A stretch of 64,000 bases of DNA. Source: Pohlia nutans (taxonomy: Eukaryota; Streptophyta; Bryopsida; Bryales; Mniaceae). Position numbers and translations under genes: made by a program. The stretch lies in the NCBI GenBank assembly GCA_022496805.1, contig CM040092.1, positions 15,580,113-15,644,112 on the forward strand. The letters run 5' to 3'. Below are positions 1-11,672 of this stretch, in pieces. The notes beneath the pieces are model-generated. The model worked only from the letters and a program-made list of their open reading frames with translations, was not told where the DNA came from and made no database searches. Numbering within the stretch: position 1 is the stretch's first letter; each line of letters begins with the position of its first letter.

Positions 1-328
1 TTACTTGAAATTTTTTACACATGTTTAAAATGATGATTTCTACTCACAGTAAAAATTTCAAAAATTTTGGAGCACTTTTGAACAATCCGATTTCAGCATG
101 TGTACAAAATACCCCAAACAAGTTCCATCAATCTTATCAACGGTGGCATTTTCTCAAAAATTGTGCGATTTTGTTGATCTTTTTTTCGTAAAAAAACTAC
201 GTAAGTCTTCTTTAGTTTCAACGGTGCCGACCGTCAAAATTACCTCACACCAATGAGGAATTGAGCTTGCTACAAGAGCTAGTCAAGAAAACAAGAGCTA
301 AGTTCAACACCCCCCGGTCCTTTAGGGG
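1..328. repeat. Right end of a TTAA-flanked non-autonomous element
   Basis: No coding signal is visible. The stretch ends with GGTCCTTTAGGGG followed by TTAA (329-332), the same terminus as the other TTAA elements described here. Its left end lies outside the window, so its length is unknown. Confidence 0.45.
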
Positions 329-370
329 TTAAGAATAACCATGTTTGGTTTTTACCACCAAACCGTATAA

Positions 371-940
371 CCTCTAAACATCCAACTGTCTAGAAAGTGG
401 ACGATGTACAGAATCAAACACAGTTTTCTCATCCGTCATTGACTTTTTGCAATGTGGGTTTTTTACTATATATTTTATGGAGGTTAGTTTCATGCATGTT
501 TGATCCGAATAGAAAGGGGATGATTTGTGAAAATTTTATGTCTCATTTCATGTTGTAGTAATTCACCCAAAATTTCAAAGATTTTAGTGTAAAAGTGCTC
601 TTAAAAAAGTCAACTTATAAAATTAAGCAACCAAAAGAACTCCAAAAATCACTACACTTAGAGTATTACATTTCAATCAATCACAAAAAAATTCGTGTAT
701 AAATTGTCAAAATCTTATTCGTAATCAAATTACAAAATAATTTTTAATTTTAAGTTTCAAATTCTATACAAAGATATTGGTGACAACAATCATAAATCTA
801 ACGGTATGGATAGAATCAAAAATTCATAATGTACAACTTTTATTCATATATGAAGTTCAAAATAATGATATTCGACAACTTTTATTCATATATTCAAGAC
901 ATCTTTGAAATTATCCAAATCTCACGAGGACGTTTAGGGG
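371..940. mobile_element. TTAA-type non-autonomous DNA element, about 570 bp
   Basis: The left end reads CCTCTAAACATCC and the right end GGACGTTTAGGGG; these are imperfect inverted repeats. TTAA follows on the right (941-944) and a decayed ATAA precedes on the left. The interior matches the element at 47166-47548 in the same orientation and the one at 29446-30017 in reverse, including the shared phrase about 'atggatagaatcaaaaattc'. Non-coding. Termini and TTAA target suggest a piggyBac-like MITE. Confidence 0.65.
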
Positions 941-1471
941 TTAAACTGGAAACTATTTGTGTACCCCAAAATGACGAAGAGGTTATTTTTAGACACTCAC
1001 CATAATTATGTAACTTTGAGAATATATATTTTTGTCTTTCCAATTCAATTTTTTTTTAATGTCCTTCACTATCTACTATTTTACCACTTCCGCTGAAGGT
1101 AGTGTACCCTACAGTATTTGTGACATGTGATCATTTAGGAAACCTACCAAAGTTCCCAGTTATGCCATTAGCTTACACTTTCACAATCGCTTTTAAAGAA
1201 GTATGGAAATGGGGTGTGAAAGTGACATTTCTGGGTGAAAAAAAATGGTAATTTAGAAATATGAACCAATATTGTAAGGGCAACTGAATGTAGAAAATTA
1301 TTCAAATCATGTGGTCATTTTGGGTTAAACACATAGTTAGTGACACTTTTAAAATTTGAAGCAACACCATTCAAAAACTTATAAAATTACATACGTTCTT
1401 GTAAGAACATAATTTTACTTGCTATGCCTTTGTGTCTTAATTCACCACATTTGAATCCTACACCTTTTTAA

Positions 1472-1683
1472 CCCTTAAAGGTCCAGAGAGCCCTTTCCAA
1501 CCAGTATTATACACCAATATTCCATTGTATTTGGCATAGTTCCACACCTCCTATGGGTTTAAGATCAAAAGTGAAATTAAAATTCATGTCGACATGATTT
1601 TAATGAGTTATTAGGATCTCAATTTCGAACTTTCTATTTACAACAAATGTCAAATATACGCCAAAGTATATACTATTTAAGGG
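1472..1683. mobile_element. TTAA-type MITE, 212 bp
   Basis: TTAA sits directly on both sides (1468-1471 and 1684-1687). The ends are CCCTTAAAGG and TATTTAAGGG, a short inverted repeat. It has no ORF. The interior is not obviously that of the 370-940 element, so it is probably a different subfamily using the same ends. Confidence 0.6.
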
Positions 1684-2057
1684 TTAAGGTATCAAATGAA
1701 AAATTGCGTCACAAATAGGGCGTACTTTCTGCACTATCTCACTTGTTTGAGTATGAGTTTAAAAAAAGTTTGTTAATTTGTCTCATATAGTTAAAAATAA
1801 AACTAAAAATACCATATATATATATCACCTTATTAGTTTTGAACAAGGCTTCCCAAATATTTATATAATTTCTAAAAAGTTAAGATTTTAACTAGACTAC
1901 AGAGAATGGTAGCTGGATTTTGTATAGAAAATTAGAAAATTCTGATTACCACCAAAAATTGTTTTTTTTTTTTTTTTGGCACAAATTGAAAATTCAATTG
2001 CAAGGAGATAAAATACAGAGCCACCACAACAAAGAGACGCGGGGCAAGAGGTGGACC

Positions 2058-5000
2058 CTAACTAGCAAAATTGTTGGGGTTGAATTTAATCCACGAGATC
2101 TTCTGGCCAATTCGGCTGCAAATGATCTGTTTCCTACCCCAGCTACGATCAAACTCCTCAAGTTCCTGCAAACGTTGCTCAGGGTGCCGTCTAATTTTCT
2201 CTTGGACAGTAGACCATGCCCTCCTCGCGTAATCTTCGAGTCCTGTCCAGATGCATCTTCTCATGTCTTCATTACTCCATCGCTTCTGTTTGAAGGCGGA
2301 GTCGTTACGGGCGATCCAGATGGACCAGAGGGTGGACCCTCTGAGTAATATCCAAATCATGCTGACTTCTCTCAGCCTACGTGGGATTCTATACGAAAAG
2401 ATAGCTTGACGCATTTGCGGCATGTCCCACGACAACGATCTCCTGCCAGGATCGAAGGGGATGTTCCTCGTAATGAATTGACTCATGATGTCGGCCGTAA
2501 ACTTCCAAGCATCTTGAGCTTGCGAGCATTCCCAGAATCTATGAATCACACTCTCTTCGCAAGATACATCACACACGGGGCAGGTTGTGTCAATGTTGGT
2601 GGAGATGTGTCCTCTCCACAAGTTAACGGCTGTGGCTTTGTGCTAGATAAGCCATATAAGATGGGCTTCTTTGGCGACCCTTCTGCTTGTCCATGTGTTG
2701 CTCCAGCTGAGCTTGAAACTCCTGGACAGAACTCCTTCCCATTTCTTCCGTTCAATTTGCAGTGATGGGCTTCTTGCTCCCAGCAGATCTCTACCTATCT
2801 TGGTCGTGTAGCTCATGAACTCAGCCCCGTTTGACCAAGAAATCCTCCCTGGATCGAAATTGAGATCTCTCACCTTACCGTAATAGATGAAGATGGGAGC
2901 TGAGTGTTGGGTCCTTTTTAATGAGGCAACTTGAACACGCATCAGAATACCTGTGACGTTGTTATGGTCTGCTTCCTCTGGATTCGGACACCAGGGTCTC
3001 AGGACACTGGACTGAGGTTGGACCGTCCACCTCCTCCCTTCTTCTTTCAGATTGGCCGTTTGAGTTCTAAGGTTGAGATAACATAACACAAGCTCTTCTC
3101 CTACTGTCACACATAAAGGTTGGGTGTCAGTGTTATTGGCAAAAAAACCGATCCATTCACCTTTCTGAGGGCGAATGTCTTGTTGGAAAAATAGTCTATT
3201 ACCGATGCGAGCCAGTCTGTTGCACACCGAACGCCACAGGTTCTCTTCGTCTTCTCTCAGGCCGAATTTCTCTTGTGCTTCAAAATTGGAGATGAAGGCA
3301 AGGTTTGTGGGATGCCACGCGTCTCTCACATATTTGAGTCCGGCGTTATACATTTGGGCAGCTCGTTTCTTAGAGAAACTAGTACCAATGATCTCGGTCT
3401 CATGGTTCCACCAGAATTCAGCACAAAACCACTCTTCATATGTTCTCGGAGGTTGAATCCTAAGCTCACCAATTAGTTCTTTCCAAGCTCGAGATGTTCT
3501 ATTCCACACTAGCGATCCTTGCTTGGCACTATGTTTTGAGTGGGTGAACCAATACGGACCTGTTGTCCATCTGCCTCCTTGATAAGGCTGGTAGCAATGT
3601 AGCCTGTACCGAAGCATGGAATTGAGATTAGATTCTCCCGGAAGGCAGGATTTTAGAATCCACTTCCCCATGAGAGCAGACACCGCTTCTAGGGGATTCA
3701 CAAGCCCCAGTCCACCGTCCTTCTTCGGCTTGCAGCAGGTTGACCAGGCCACCTTTGTTCTGGAATGTGTGGTCGTTCCTGAAGTTTCTGATTTTTTGGA
3801 TAACCTTCTTGATTCCCTGCTTAGAGCCTCCCCAAATAGCTAAGAAGTAGAGTAAGGAAGAAATGAGAATGGCATTAACTATCACGACTCTACTCGCGGC
3901 GTTGACTGTGGATTTGGTCCAGAACTCGAGTTTCTTGTCAATCCTGTCTAGGAGGAATTGGTCAACTTCTTTAGAGGTAATGGTCAAACCGAAAGGCGCT
4001 CCAAGAAGTTTAGAGATGTCTCTCTCTGACGCCCATGTCCAATGCAAGGAATTAGTCCATGATGGTCTGATCCTATTTCTACTATCCCACCAGTATGCTG
4101 CGGACTTGGTCCAATTGACCTTTAATCCTGAGGCAAGGCTGAAGGATTCGAGGGTGGAAATCGTATGTCTGATGGAAGGTTCTTCGCCGCTGATCGTCAT
4201 TGACGTATCGTCGGCATATTGTGCGATAACCTGGGGCTGATAGCTATTGGGGAGGTTAATCCCCTTAATGCGCCCTCTGTTAACTTCCCTCTTCAAATAA
4301 ATATTAAGAATCTCTCCGACAATGAGGAAGAGGTATGGGGCAGGGGGGCAGCCTTGTCTCACCCCTTGCCCAATGGGAAATTTTGGCGTTCTATGACCGT
4401 TAACACTAACACTGGCTTCAGCGCCTAAAAATAGTAATCTGGTCATGTGAATGAATTCGGCGGGGAAGCCCATAGTTTCCATGGCCGAGAACAGGAGGTT
4501 AAGGTCTACTTTATCGTAGGCCTTAGAAAAATCTAATTTTAAGAACACTAGAGGTTGCCCAGAAGACTTGGCGAACTCTATTGTTTCCTGAGTGAGAAAA
4601 ATGTTGTCTAAAATGTAGCGCATGGGAAGGAAAGCGGACTGATCGGGAGAGATGATCTCCATCAGGATGGGTTGCAGCCTAATCTGTAAAGCTTTCGCAA
4701 AGATTTTATAGGAGGTATTAAGGAGGGTGATCGGTCGCTAATTATTGAGCGATAAACGATTCCCTCCCTTATGGATGAGCGCGATAAGGCCCTCAATAAC
4801 ACTCCCTGGGAATTTGCCATTGGGAATGGCCTTTTGGACCATCAAATGGTAATCTGGACCCATGCTCGGCCAGAGAGCTTGGAAAAATTCGAGAATAAGA
4901 CCGTCTGGTCCAGGAGCTTTACCCCTTGCCATAACTGCCAGAGCATCTGAGAGTTCAGTGAGACTTACTTCCTTTTTAAGGATCCGTCTCATGTCTTCTG

Positions 5001-6366
5001 ATAATCTCGAATGGACTCCTGTTAGCGCCTCTCGTTTGGCTTCTTCATGTTCATCGAGCTGTGGCCTCTCTCTGTACAGCTCAGCGTAGAATTGGTGGCA
5101 GACTCCTTCAATTTCCTCTTGCGATCTTCTCACCGTTCCATCCTTGTCTTCTAGTGCGGCAATTGCATTGTCCGACGGCTTGGATTTGATCGCCCTGAAG
5201 AACTCCTTCGATCCTCGATCTCCTTCTGTCTTCCATCGAACACGAGCTCTTACGCGTTGGCCTTCGATCCTCCATTCTTCGAACTGCCGTAGCTCAGCTT
5301 GCAGCTCTTCAACCCGTAGCTGGTGCTCCTCTACCTGTGGCATTTCTTGGAGAATTTCTTGGGGCTACCGAGAGCCTAAGACGCAGGTTCGTCTCAGTTT
5401 CTCTTCTCTTCGTTGCTTGTTGTATGCAGTACAGCTTGTACCATTTGACAGTTTTCTTAACTTGCCTAAGAATTCGAAGTGACGGGGGGCAGAGTCCCAC
5501 ACCTCTCGCAACTTTAAGACCATTGCTGGGTCTTTCAAAAATGAGCCGTTAGTTTTGTAGTAGCCTCCGTTTCTCTTCTCTTCCTGGAGGCGAATTTCAC
5601 ACCTGACCGGCAGGTGGTCTGAAATTGTGCTATCTCCCAAGATATCGTACCTGGAAATGTGTGAGCTAGGGTTGGAATCACCGCTAGCAAAAGTATAAAT
5701 TCGATCCAACCGTGCTAAAGATCTTGGCTTACCCTTTCTCTGGTTGTCCAATGTAAATTGCAATAGCCCGGACCTCTCAAAAAAATCTGAAACCTGACAA
5801 TGTGATTTTAGGTTTTCAAAATCAAACTTCTCCTGACCTGATAGGATGCGTCCACACTGCGAGGACTTGTCAATCTCGCTTTCAACCATGTTCCAGTCGC
5901 CGCACCATATCCATCTACAATCTTGGTGTAGAGTGCGCGCCAATTTTTGCCACAGCTGGCACCTATGATGAGAATTTGAGTGAGGGGCGTACACGTTGAG
6001 AATTGCAACGTCTCCTCCTGGAATGTTGGTGAGTCTCACCCATTGCGCCAAGTTGACTCCCACTTCTCCGTGGCTGTGAATGAATGGGGCTAGCCTACGG
6101 TTGATAAACATACTGATTCCTCCTTTTCCTGCGCCGGCTTCTCCGTCGGCGTGATTGTAGCCTTCTGAGGCTTTACAACCAAAGTATATAGCGTCTCTCC
6201 ATATCTTAGCACCAAAGTCTCTTAATTTCATGCCTCTCAATTTGTGCTCTTGAACGCACAAGACATCTAATTGCCTAGTGTGGTTATGGAAATAGTTCCG
6301 AATTTTCAAGGCCGCCTCCACACTATTGGCTCCTTGTAAATTTTGGCACATTAGTTGTAGCTTCAT
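2058..6366 (-). pseudogene. LINE ORF2: endonuclease / reverse transcriptase (interrupted)
   Basis: ORF2 would nick target DNA and copy the element RNA by target-primed reverse transcription. The N-terminus (6366 to about 5600) is an APE-type endonuclease: CVQEHK holds the catalytic Glu, GDWNMV and the final SDHLPV are typical. A charged linker follows, then the RT: KAPGPDG, NxRPITLLN, LDFSKAYDKVD, QGVRQGCP and the YADD active site at 4207-4218. A zf-RVT knuckle (CPVC...H...C) lies near 2530-2575. I see no RNase H domain. Breaks: in-frame TAG at 5365-5367, TAG at 4738-4740 (where the family usually has Trp), one frameshift near 3750-3790, and TAG at 2643-2645. The start ATG overlaps the ORF1 stop as ATGA, which suggests translation by reinitiation. 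Inactive as it stands. Confidence 0.92.
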
Positions 6367-8624
6367 GGCAAAGTAGATGAGATACCTGAATCGGCCGGTT
6401 CGGGGGAGTCACTGATCCTGATGACTGAATGGCCACCACGGATTTCTTTGCCTGCTCTAAGATCAATCTCTCTTCTTGTTCTAAACACACCGTTCCCGTA
6501 TGGGGCTGCTAGGTCCCTTCCTGTTTTGAGTTTTCTTCTCGCAACTCGGTCAGACCGGGGAGCCGAGAAGGGGCCTGTGATGCCGTCTGGGTCCCTATCA
6601 GTTAAGGTGTGGAGCGGGTCGGGGTTGCTCACCTCAAAGAACAAATCTACCTCCCCTGGAGTCAGGTGCATTTGCGAATATGTTAGTCCCACAGTGGAGT
6701 AACCTCCATTCTCCCCGTCGTCCATAATTGGGAAGCCAGTTTGGGGAGTGATTGGGGACTCTGATCCTTCACTGCTGCCTGAGTTCCGGTCGGGGCTGCC
6801 GGTGATGGTGCGGTGCTCCTGATTGTTTAGATTACTGATGTTGTGTTCTTGGTTGGATACTTGACTGGGACTTACTCTGTTGAGGGCTCCTTGAAGAAAA
6901 GAGGCTGCAGCTACAGCCCTCGGAGAGCCTGATTCTAATTCGACTGGCTCAGTGGTTGGAGCAGGTGGATCGTTCAGATCTTGGGACAAACCTGCCGGAG
7001 GGACATCAGATTCTTTGGTGTTCCTGTGGCTTGACATGTTTGCCGGAGGAGACGTAGCTCCTCATTTCTGCCCGGAGAGCTTCTGAGGGGACCATTTCAT
7101 GTCCCCACTCTCCCTGTTTGCTTCGTTACCTCCGCCATCTGCATTCACCTCTTGGTGAGTTAGCTCCTCAACTTGTGCTTGCTGATCTAGTATTGTTCTT
7201 GGGGTCTCCGGAATCATGCAAGTGTCCGGGGTGGTGATCGTTTCCCCTTCAGCTGTTTTGTCGTTCTTCTGCTGTTCTGTGTGAAGCAGGGCTGGTGTGG
7301 CGGATTTGTTCGCACCCGCTGTTGAAGTCTCTGCTGGTTCTGTTGTTTTTGGTGTAGTGCTTTGGTGTTGCTCTCGTTTCCTCCCATCTGGGCCCTCATC
7401 CCATCGGGAGACGAGGACAGGTGGTCCTCTGCCTCTTCTTTGCTGCTTGGAGGTGACCTTGGTGAAGCCCTCCTCGTCAGTTCTGGACTGTTTGCCACGG
7501 TCTTCTGTTTGGAGTGGTCTCTGGTATCTTGGCCGCGGCTGCCGATCTTGGCGTTGGTGGCCTGATCTTCTTCCCTATTGGTCGTGGCGGTCAATGGCAG
7601 TGCCTTCTCGGTTGAAGTCTCCTCCCCTCCTGTATCGATTTCGTGCGTGTTGCGGCGCGCTTGGCTTTGAGATGGGGCCGTGATCTGAGTTCTTGAGGGT
7701 AGCGTTGCGTTCGGGGCAATCTTTAACACAATGCTGAGTATCCAGACAAAACCGGCATCTAATCGGCAAGAAATTGTAGTCAATGAGGATCTTTTTGGTA
7801 ATTTGGGTAGTCTCATTGGTGACATATACTTCAGATTCCCAACCTTTACTAGAGTCCAATGCAATACAAAACCGTGGATCCTGCGAATGGTCATTGGAAG
7901 AGTCAAGGCCAATTAGCTCTCCAATCCCTTCTGCGATCTCCATGGCGACTGCTTGGAATTCCTCGGGAATTTGCTTTAGAGTAACCCAAGTAGGGATTTT
8001 CATGCTAGCTGGAAGTGCAGATTTCGATCCCGAACTGGCAAGTGTCTTAGGTTCGAAGTCTGCTGTCCGGCGTTGAAAGATGCATAAACCTCTTGTTCCA
8101 CGGTAATGGGTGGCCAGGAGGAGCTGCTGTACCGTATCTTGATCTTTTGTTTTAAGAATAAAGAAACCACGTCCAATGTTTTGTCCCATGGTCAGTTGCC
8201 CTCCTACCTTGGATTAGAGTTGTTTGATCCAGGCAGGTAACTCGTGTTGAGGCGGTCTGCCTTCAACAAAACATCCAATGACTGCGAATGTTGCCAGGAA
8301 GTTCATCTCCTGCTTCACGATATCTTAGCTGACTTGAATGACCCGTTTGGTGTCGCGAAGTAGGAAGCCGGCGTAGCTTCGGCTAAACCCTTCTGGCAGT
8401 TCTTCTCCAGGCGAAGCTTTGAGGGGATGTGGCTGATCCGTTGGCAGATCTGGGCTGTCCAGGACCGCCTTGACGGTGATCTCTGCATCTTGCTGCTGAA
8501 GCTCCGTGTCCGTCCCATGCGCTCTCCATGCCTCCTCTAGCATGGGATTGAATCTGTCATCTTTCTTGCCTCCTTTGACCCTATCAGCGTAAAATCCAAA
8601 GTCACCCATCTCACACGTGGACAC
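6363..8624 (-). pseudogene. LINE ORF1: CCHC zinc-knuckle RNA-binding protein (interrupted)
   Basis: About 754 codons run in a single frame from the ATG at 8624 to the TGA at 6363-6365. The first part includes a region typical of plant LINE ORF1 (DUF4283-like, with HYRGTRGLCIFQRR), followed by a zinc knuckle CRFCLDTQHCVKDC fitting C-x2-C-x4-H-x4-C. After it comes a long Pro/Ser/Gln-rich, low-complexity tail. ORF1 proteins of this type bind the element RNA in a ribonucleoprotein particle. Four in-frame stops interrupt it: TAA 8325-8327, TAA 8214-8216, TAG 7575-7577 and TGA 7062-7064. No frameshift is needed. Each stop is one transition away from a sense codon (CAA, CAG/TGG, CGA/TGG). The DUF4283 name is from family knowledge; the knuckle is seen directly. 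Confidence 0.88.
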
Positions 8625-8962
8625 GGTTAGTGGACGAAGGTCAGATCTGGTCTCTAAGCACGCTTAACTAGACGTACTCACTAATCACCCGTAACCAAAG
8701 TTTCTACAAATCTAGCTCACTAGTATCTGCAAGATCGACAATCCTAAGGAGGCTGTGCAACTATTGGTAGCGCATGATTCAAGCAAACTGGAGCGGATCC
8801 GTCGAACGAGCGATCAGATCCACAGGCAGCATCTGCACAGGCGACGTGCTACTGCTCTTGCGCCTGGTCCGTAAAAAACGGAGCTCCATCGTGAGGCCCC
8901 CATTTTCGATCAACCATTTTTATTTTTATTTTTTTTCCCACCAAAAATTGTTTGTAGATTGT

Positions 8963-9200
8963 CTACCAATCTATCATAATTAGTCTGTCCATTACATGTG
9001 TAAGTTCTGTTGCAAGAGATAAACGCCTAAAAAAATGGCTTTTGGAATGACTGGCTTCAACTGGACTACCGGTACCAGCAGGTTCAGATTTACCACAAAT
9101 TTTTAACTCGTCCCATGTCAAAAAGCCTTCATTGAGATGGAAAAAAAAATTGAACCTGTCCCAAGCCCAATCGTTTGAAAAATCAACATGAACATGGACC
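8963..9200 (-). pseudogene. Exon-like fragment of unknown protein, cut by a MITE
   Basis: Reading leftward from the MITE border, about 78 codons stay open with a protein-like composition (VDFSNDWAWDRFNF, LTWDELKICGKSEP, HSKSHFFRRLSLATEL) ending at a stop near 8963. I do not recognise the family. The open frame starts inside the 9201-9462 MITE, so the original upstream part is displaced. After removing the MITE and one copy of its target duplication, a stop lies a few codons upstream, so this is at most one exon. A CATGTAATG context near 8995 could be a splice donor. The LINE inserted just downstream. Confidence 0.3.
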
Positions 9201-9462
9201 TCGGGGAAGTCACTTGGTGTAAATTTTTGGTACACATGAGCGAACAAAGGGTATTTGTTGGGGGCTATGAAATAATTGGAACATTCTATTATTTATAGTA
9301 TATTTAGGGTATATTCATGGTATATTCTAGAAATATTCTCAAATTGGTTTAGAACACCCTATATTACTCTTAAAAATTTTAAATTTTTATCTCAAATGAA
9401 TAAAAGACACCCTATATTTGTTCTCTCATGGTTATCTAAATTTTTGACATTGACTTCCCCGG
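9201..9462. mobile_element. MITE with CGGGGAAGTCA ends and 9-bp target duplication
   Basis: The ends are TCGGGGAAGTCA and TGACTTCCCCGG. They are flanked by exact 9-bp repeats ACATGGACC at 9192-9200 and 9463-9471. The interior matches, in reverse, the element at 18445-18718. A 9-bp duplication with GGGG-type ends fits Mutator-like elements. There is no transposase ORF. It lies inside an exon-like ORF fragment. Confidence 0.75.
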
Positions 9463-9471
9463 ACATGGACC

Positions 9472-10450
9472 GATTAGTGAAAGAAAAATAAGTCTCAAAA
9501 CTGATTAATTTTTTTTACCTGTCCCGAACCCCGATCAAAAAATAAAAGGAGTTTGTAAAAAAATTGAAAAAAAATTAATAATAAAAAACTGTAAAAGGCA
9601 ACCAAAAGCCCAAGGACAAGGCACATGATGGGCACTCTGCTGGCTGCTGCTTCGACCCACACACCTGGGCACAATAACTTGTAGAGGAGGATTATGGTGA
9701 TTCTAGTTAGTGCAGCCATATATGAGAGAATATTCTCTAAATGAAACTTGATCAAGAGTCATTTGTGTACGAGGTTGAAGCTAGTGACTTTGCATGCTCT
9801 AATGCGCATTTTGTGTGCAAACATTCTAGTGAAAAACATTAACTGGAATGTTGTGATGATTGTTTGAAGAAACATGAAGGACAAAAGAATCCATTCGTGC
9901 ACATTTCATTAAAATTAGACTACTTGATTGAACAATGATGGGGAGTGCTCTCCTTTAGTCCTTCTCAATACAAATAGGTCCCTATTTTTGATTGAATGGT
10001 AACTCAACACTAAGCTGATTTCTATTTTCAATATGTGTGTATATCGTACCAAATTTGAAGAATTTGTGATTCTTTATGTGACACACTTGGTGTACATTAG
10101 TGTCTTTGATGTCATATAAAAAATAGATCAAAATCGTGTGGTTTGTGGGTCTTATATTCGATCAGGAGACTCAAGTACTTGAAGACCACAATTTGAATTG
10201 AAAATTTTTCATTAGAATTTATGTTTCTTGTTGATGACATGGCATGTGACATGATCAAGTAGAGTTTGATTATATATTAGCAACATGTCAAAGTGGATTT
10301 TGATTATATTTTAGCAACATGTCCAAGTTCATTCTAACAATGAGTCCAAAAATTGATAATTTTTGGAGAAAGTGTCTACATGACATGCTTTTTTTCTTTA
10401 AAGGCCTGTCTCGAGACTAGTCAGGCACCTAGTGAATAATCACCATTGAT
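9472..10450. other. Intergenic, no gene seen
   Basis: AT-rich sequence with short open frames only, none with recognisable motifs or splice support. A T-rich stretch near 9510-9600 produces a hydrophobic spurious frame on the minus strand. No terminal repeats were recognised. Confidence 0.5.
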
Positions 10451-10759
10451 GGGTCATTCACACTAAGAAGCTACTGCACTTGCATTGCGTCTCTTGAATG
10501 CAAGGTGAATTTTGAAAATAATATACAATTTGAATCTGTGCCAAAGTTTTGTCTCTTCTTGCTTTTGGCTAACGCATGTGCGTTGGTGGGATGCACCATT
10601 CTTACGGCATCCAAGATGCGGTGCAACAACTTCTTACATGCGTTAGGCCATTATTTTACAACAATGCACATTGTAGCAATCACTCATGGATGCAGATATT
10701 CCCTCAGAGTTATTTGACGCAAGTGTGCGTGCGGCAGGGTTGGTCTATGTGAATGGCCC
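10451..10759. mobile_element. MITE family G1 (GGGCCATTCACAC ends), copy 1
   Basis: It begins GGGTCATTCACAC and ends GTGAATGGCCC. The middle shares with copy 2 (10755-11055) and copy 3 (54825-55077) the ordered blocks AAGAAGCT, GCACTTGC, ACGCATGTGCGTTGG and a 3' part with GATG-ACGCA. It is joined directly to copy 2: the last five bases GGCCC are also the first five of copy 2. Confidence 0.7.
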
Positions 10760-11055
10760 ATTCACACCAAGAAGCTCCAGCACTTGCGTTGCATTTCTGG
10801 AATTCTCCAAGGTAAATTTCAAAAATAGTATTAATATAATTTCTTGCGGTGTCAGAGCCTTGTCTCTTCCTGCTTTTGACAAACGCATGTGCGTTGGTGG
10901 AGTGCAAATTTCTTGCAAATCCCAAAATACATTAGAGGAGCTTCTTGCATGCCTCATGTTAAAAAATACAGGAGCACATTATGGCTACCAAAAACTTACT
11001 TGATGAACGCAGATTCTCTGCGACACTCGCGTTGGGTGACTAGTGTGAATGGCCC
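10755..11055. mobile_element. MITE family G1, copy 2 (fused to copy 1)
   Basis: It begins GGCCCATTCACACC and ends GTGTGAATGGCCCC, inverted repeats of about 13 bp, length about 300 bp. It lies 380 bp upstream of the FTR1 TATA box, so it borders the promoter. Non-coding. The superfamily is unsettled because the shared border hides the target duplication. Confidence 0.7.
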
Positions 11056-11435
11056 CTGAATGGGTCATGTCAGCCATTGTGTTCCATTGTGGGGCCAACT
11101 TCAAGAATGAGAGATTCACTTTACAATCAGATAACATGAAAATTATTTTACAAAATCATGCTGTTCAGTTTGTCTCCACAAAAGCCTTTGCAACTGAAGA
11201 GGATAAAATGGCCCTAGCGTTGACTAAAGCGGCATGGACGTAGCTGTCCACCGGAGGCTCACACGAACCAACGCTGCGGCATCCACACTGTCGGCACACG
11301 CCCTGCTCTGCCAACTGCGTGCTGCTCATCGCCGTACCACACTGCCTTCTAAAACACACCCCAAACACACCTTTCTCCGATTCCTCGGCCCCGGAGGCGC
11401 TTCACAAGCTCCGCATCCGACGTCCTCGAAAGCCC

Positions 11436-11442
11436 TATAAAT
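11436..11442 (+). promoter_or_regulatory. TATA box of the FTR1 gene
   Basis: TATAAAT in a locally GC-rich stretch, 231 bp upstream of the ATG. Transcription would then begin near 11465-11475, giving a leader of about 200 nt with no obvious intron. The position is inferred from sequence only. Confidence 0.55.
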
Positions 11443-11481
11443 GCAATTCGGTATATCTCCCCAATTTATACCAGTCCCGTA

Positions 11482-11524
11482 GTACTGACAGTACACAGAA
11501 TCGACCGGTGGTACCGTCTCGTAC
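11482..11524 (+). promoter_or_regulatory. Cluster of four GTAC motifs
   Basis: GTAC occurs at 11482, 11491, 11511 and 11521, four times in 43 bp, with another at 11334. GTAC is the core bound by SBP-domain copper regulators (CRR1 in Chlamydomonas, SPL7 in Arabidopsis), and algal high-affinity iron uptake depends on a copper oxidase. The cluster lies at or just after the expected transcription start. A regulatory role is inference. Confidence 0.35.
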
Positions 11525-11672
11525 TAATCCTCGTCCTTGCAGCGTCATGAACAGCATCTGCATGCACTTGACTTCAGACTGACGACTGATCGTCGCATGC
11601 AGTGAGTGTTGCGTAGTTGCCTCGTGCCCATTTTATTATTGCAGTCTGGTGGATTTGCAGTAAGTCATCACG

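Larger units (their letters stand above)
1962..8937 (-). mobile_element. Full-length L1-type LINE, minus strand
   Basis: The element is bounded by a direct repeat: CCACCAAAAATTG at 1949-1961 and again at 8938-8950, extendable by T residues to 16 bp. A run of T at 1962-1977 is the poly(A) tail seen from the plus strand, so the 3' end is at the left. The 5' end reads leftward from about 8937, with a GC-rich leader near 8880-8905. ORF1 and ORF2 follow in order and overlap by 4 nt. Poly(A), variable-length target-site duplication, and CCHC ORF1 plus endonuclease/RT ORF2 define an L1-clade non-LTR retrotransposon. Both ORFs are interrupted, so it is not autonomous now, but the intact ends suggest a fairly recent insertion. 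Confidence 0.93.

Noticed and set aside
2406..8076. Many plus-strand frames across the LINE
   Set aside because: Antisense shadows of ORF1 and ORF2; no independent motifs.
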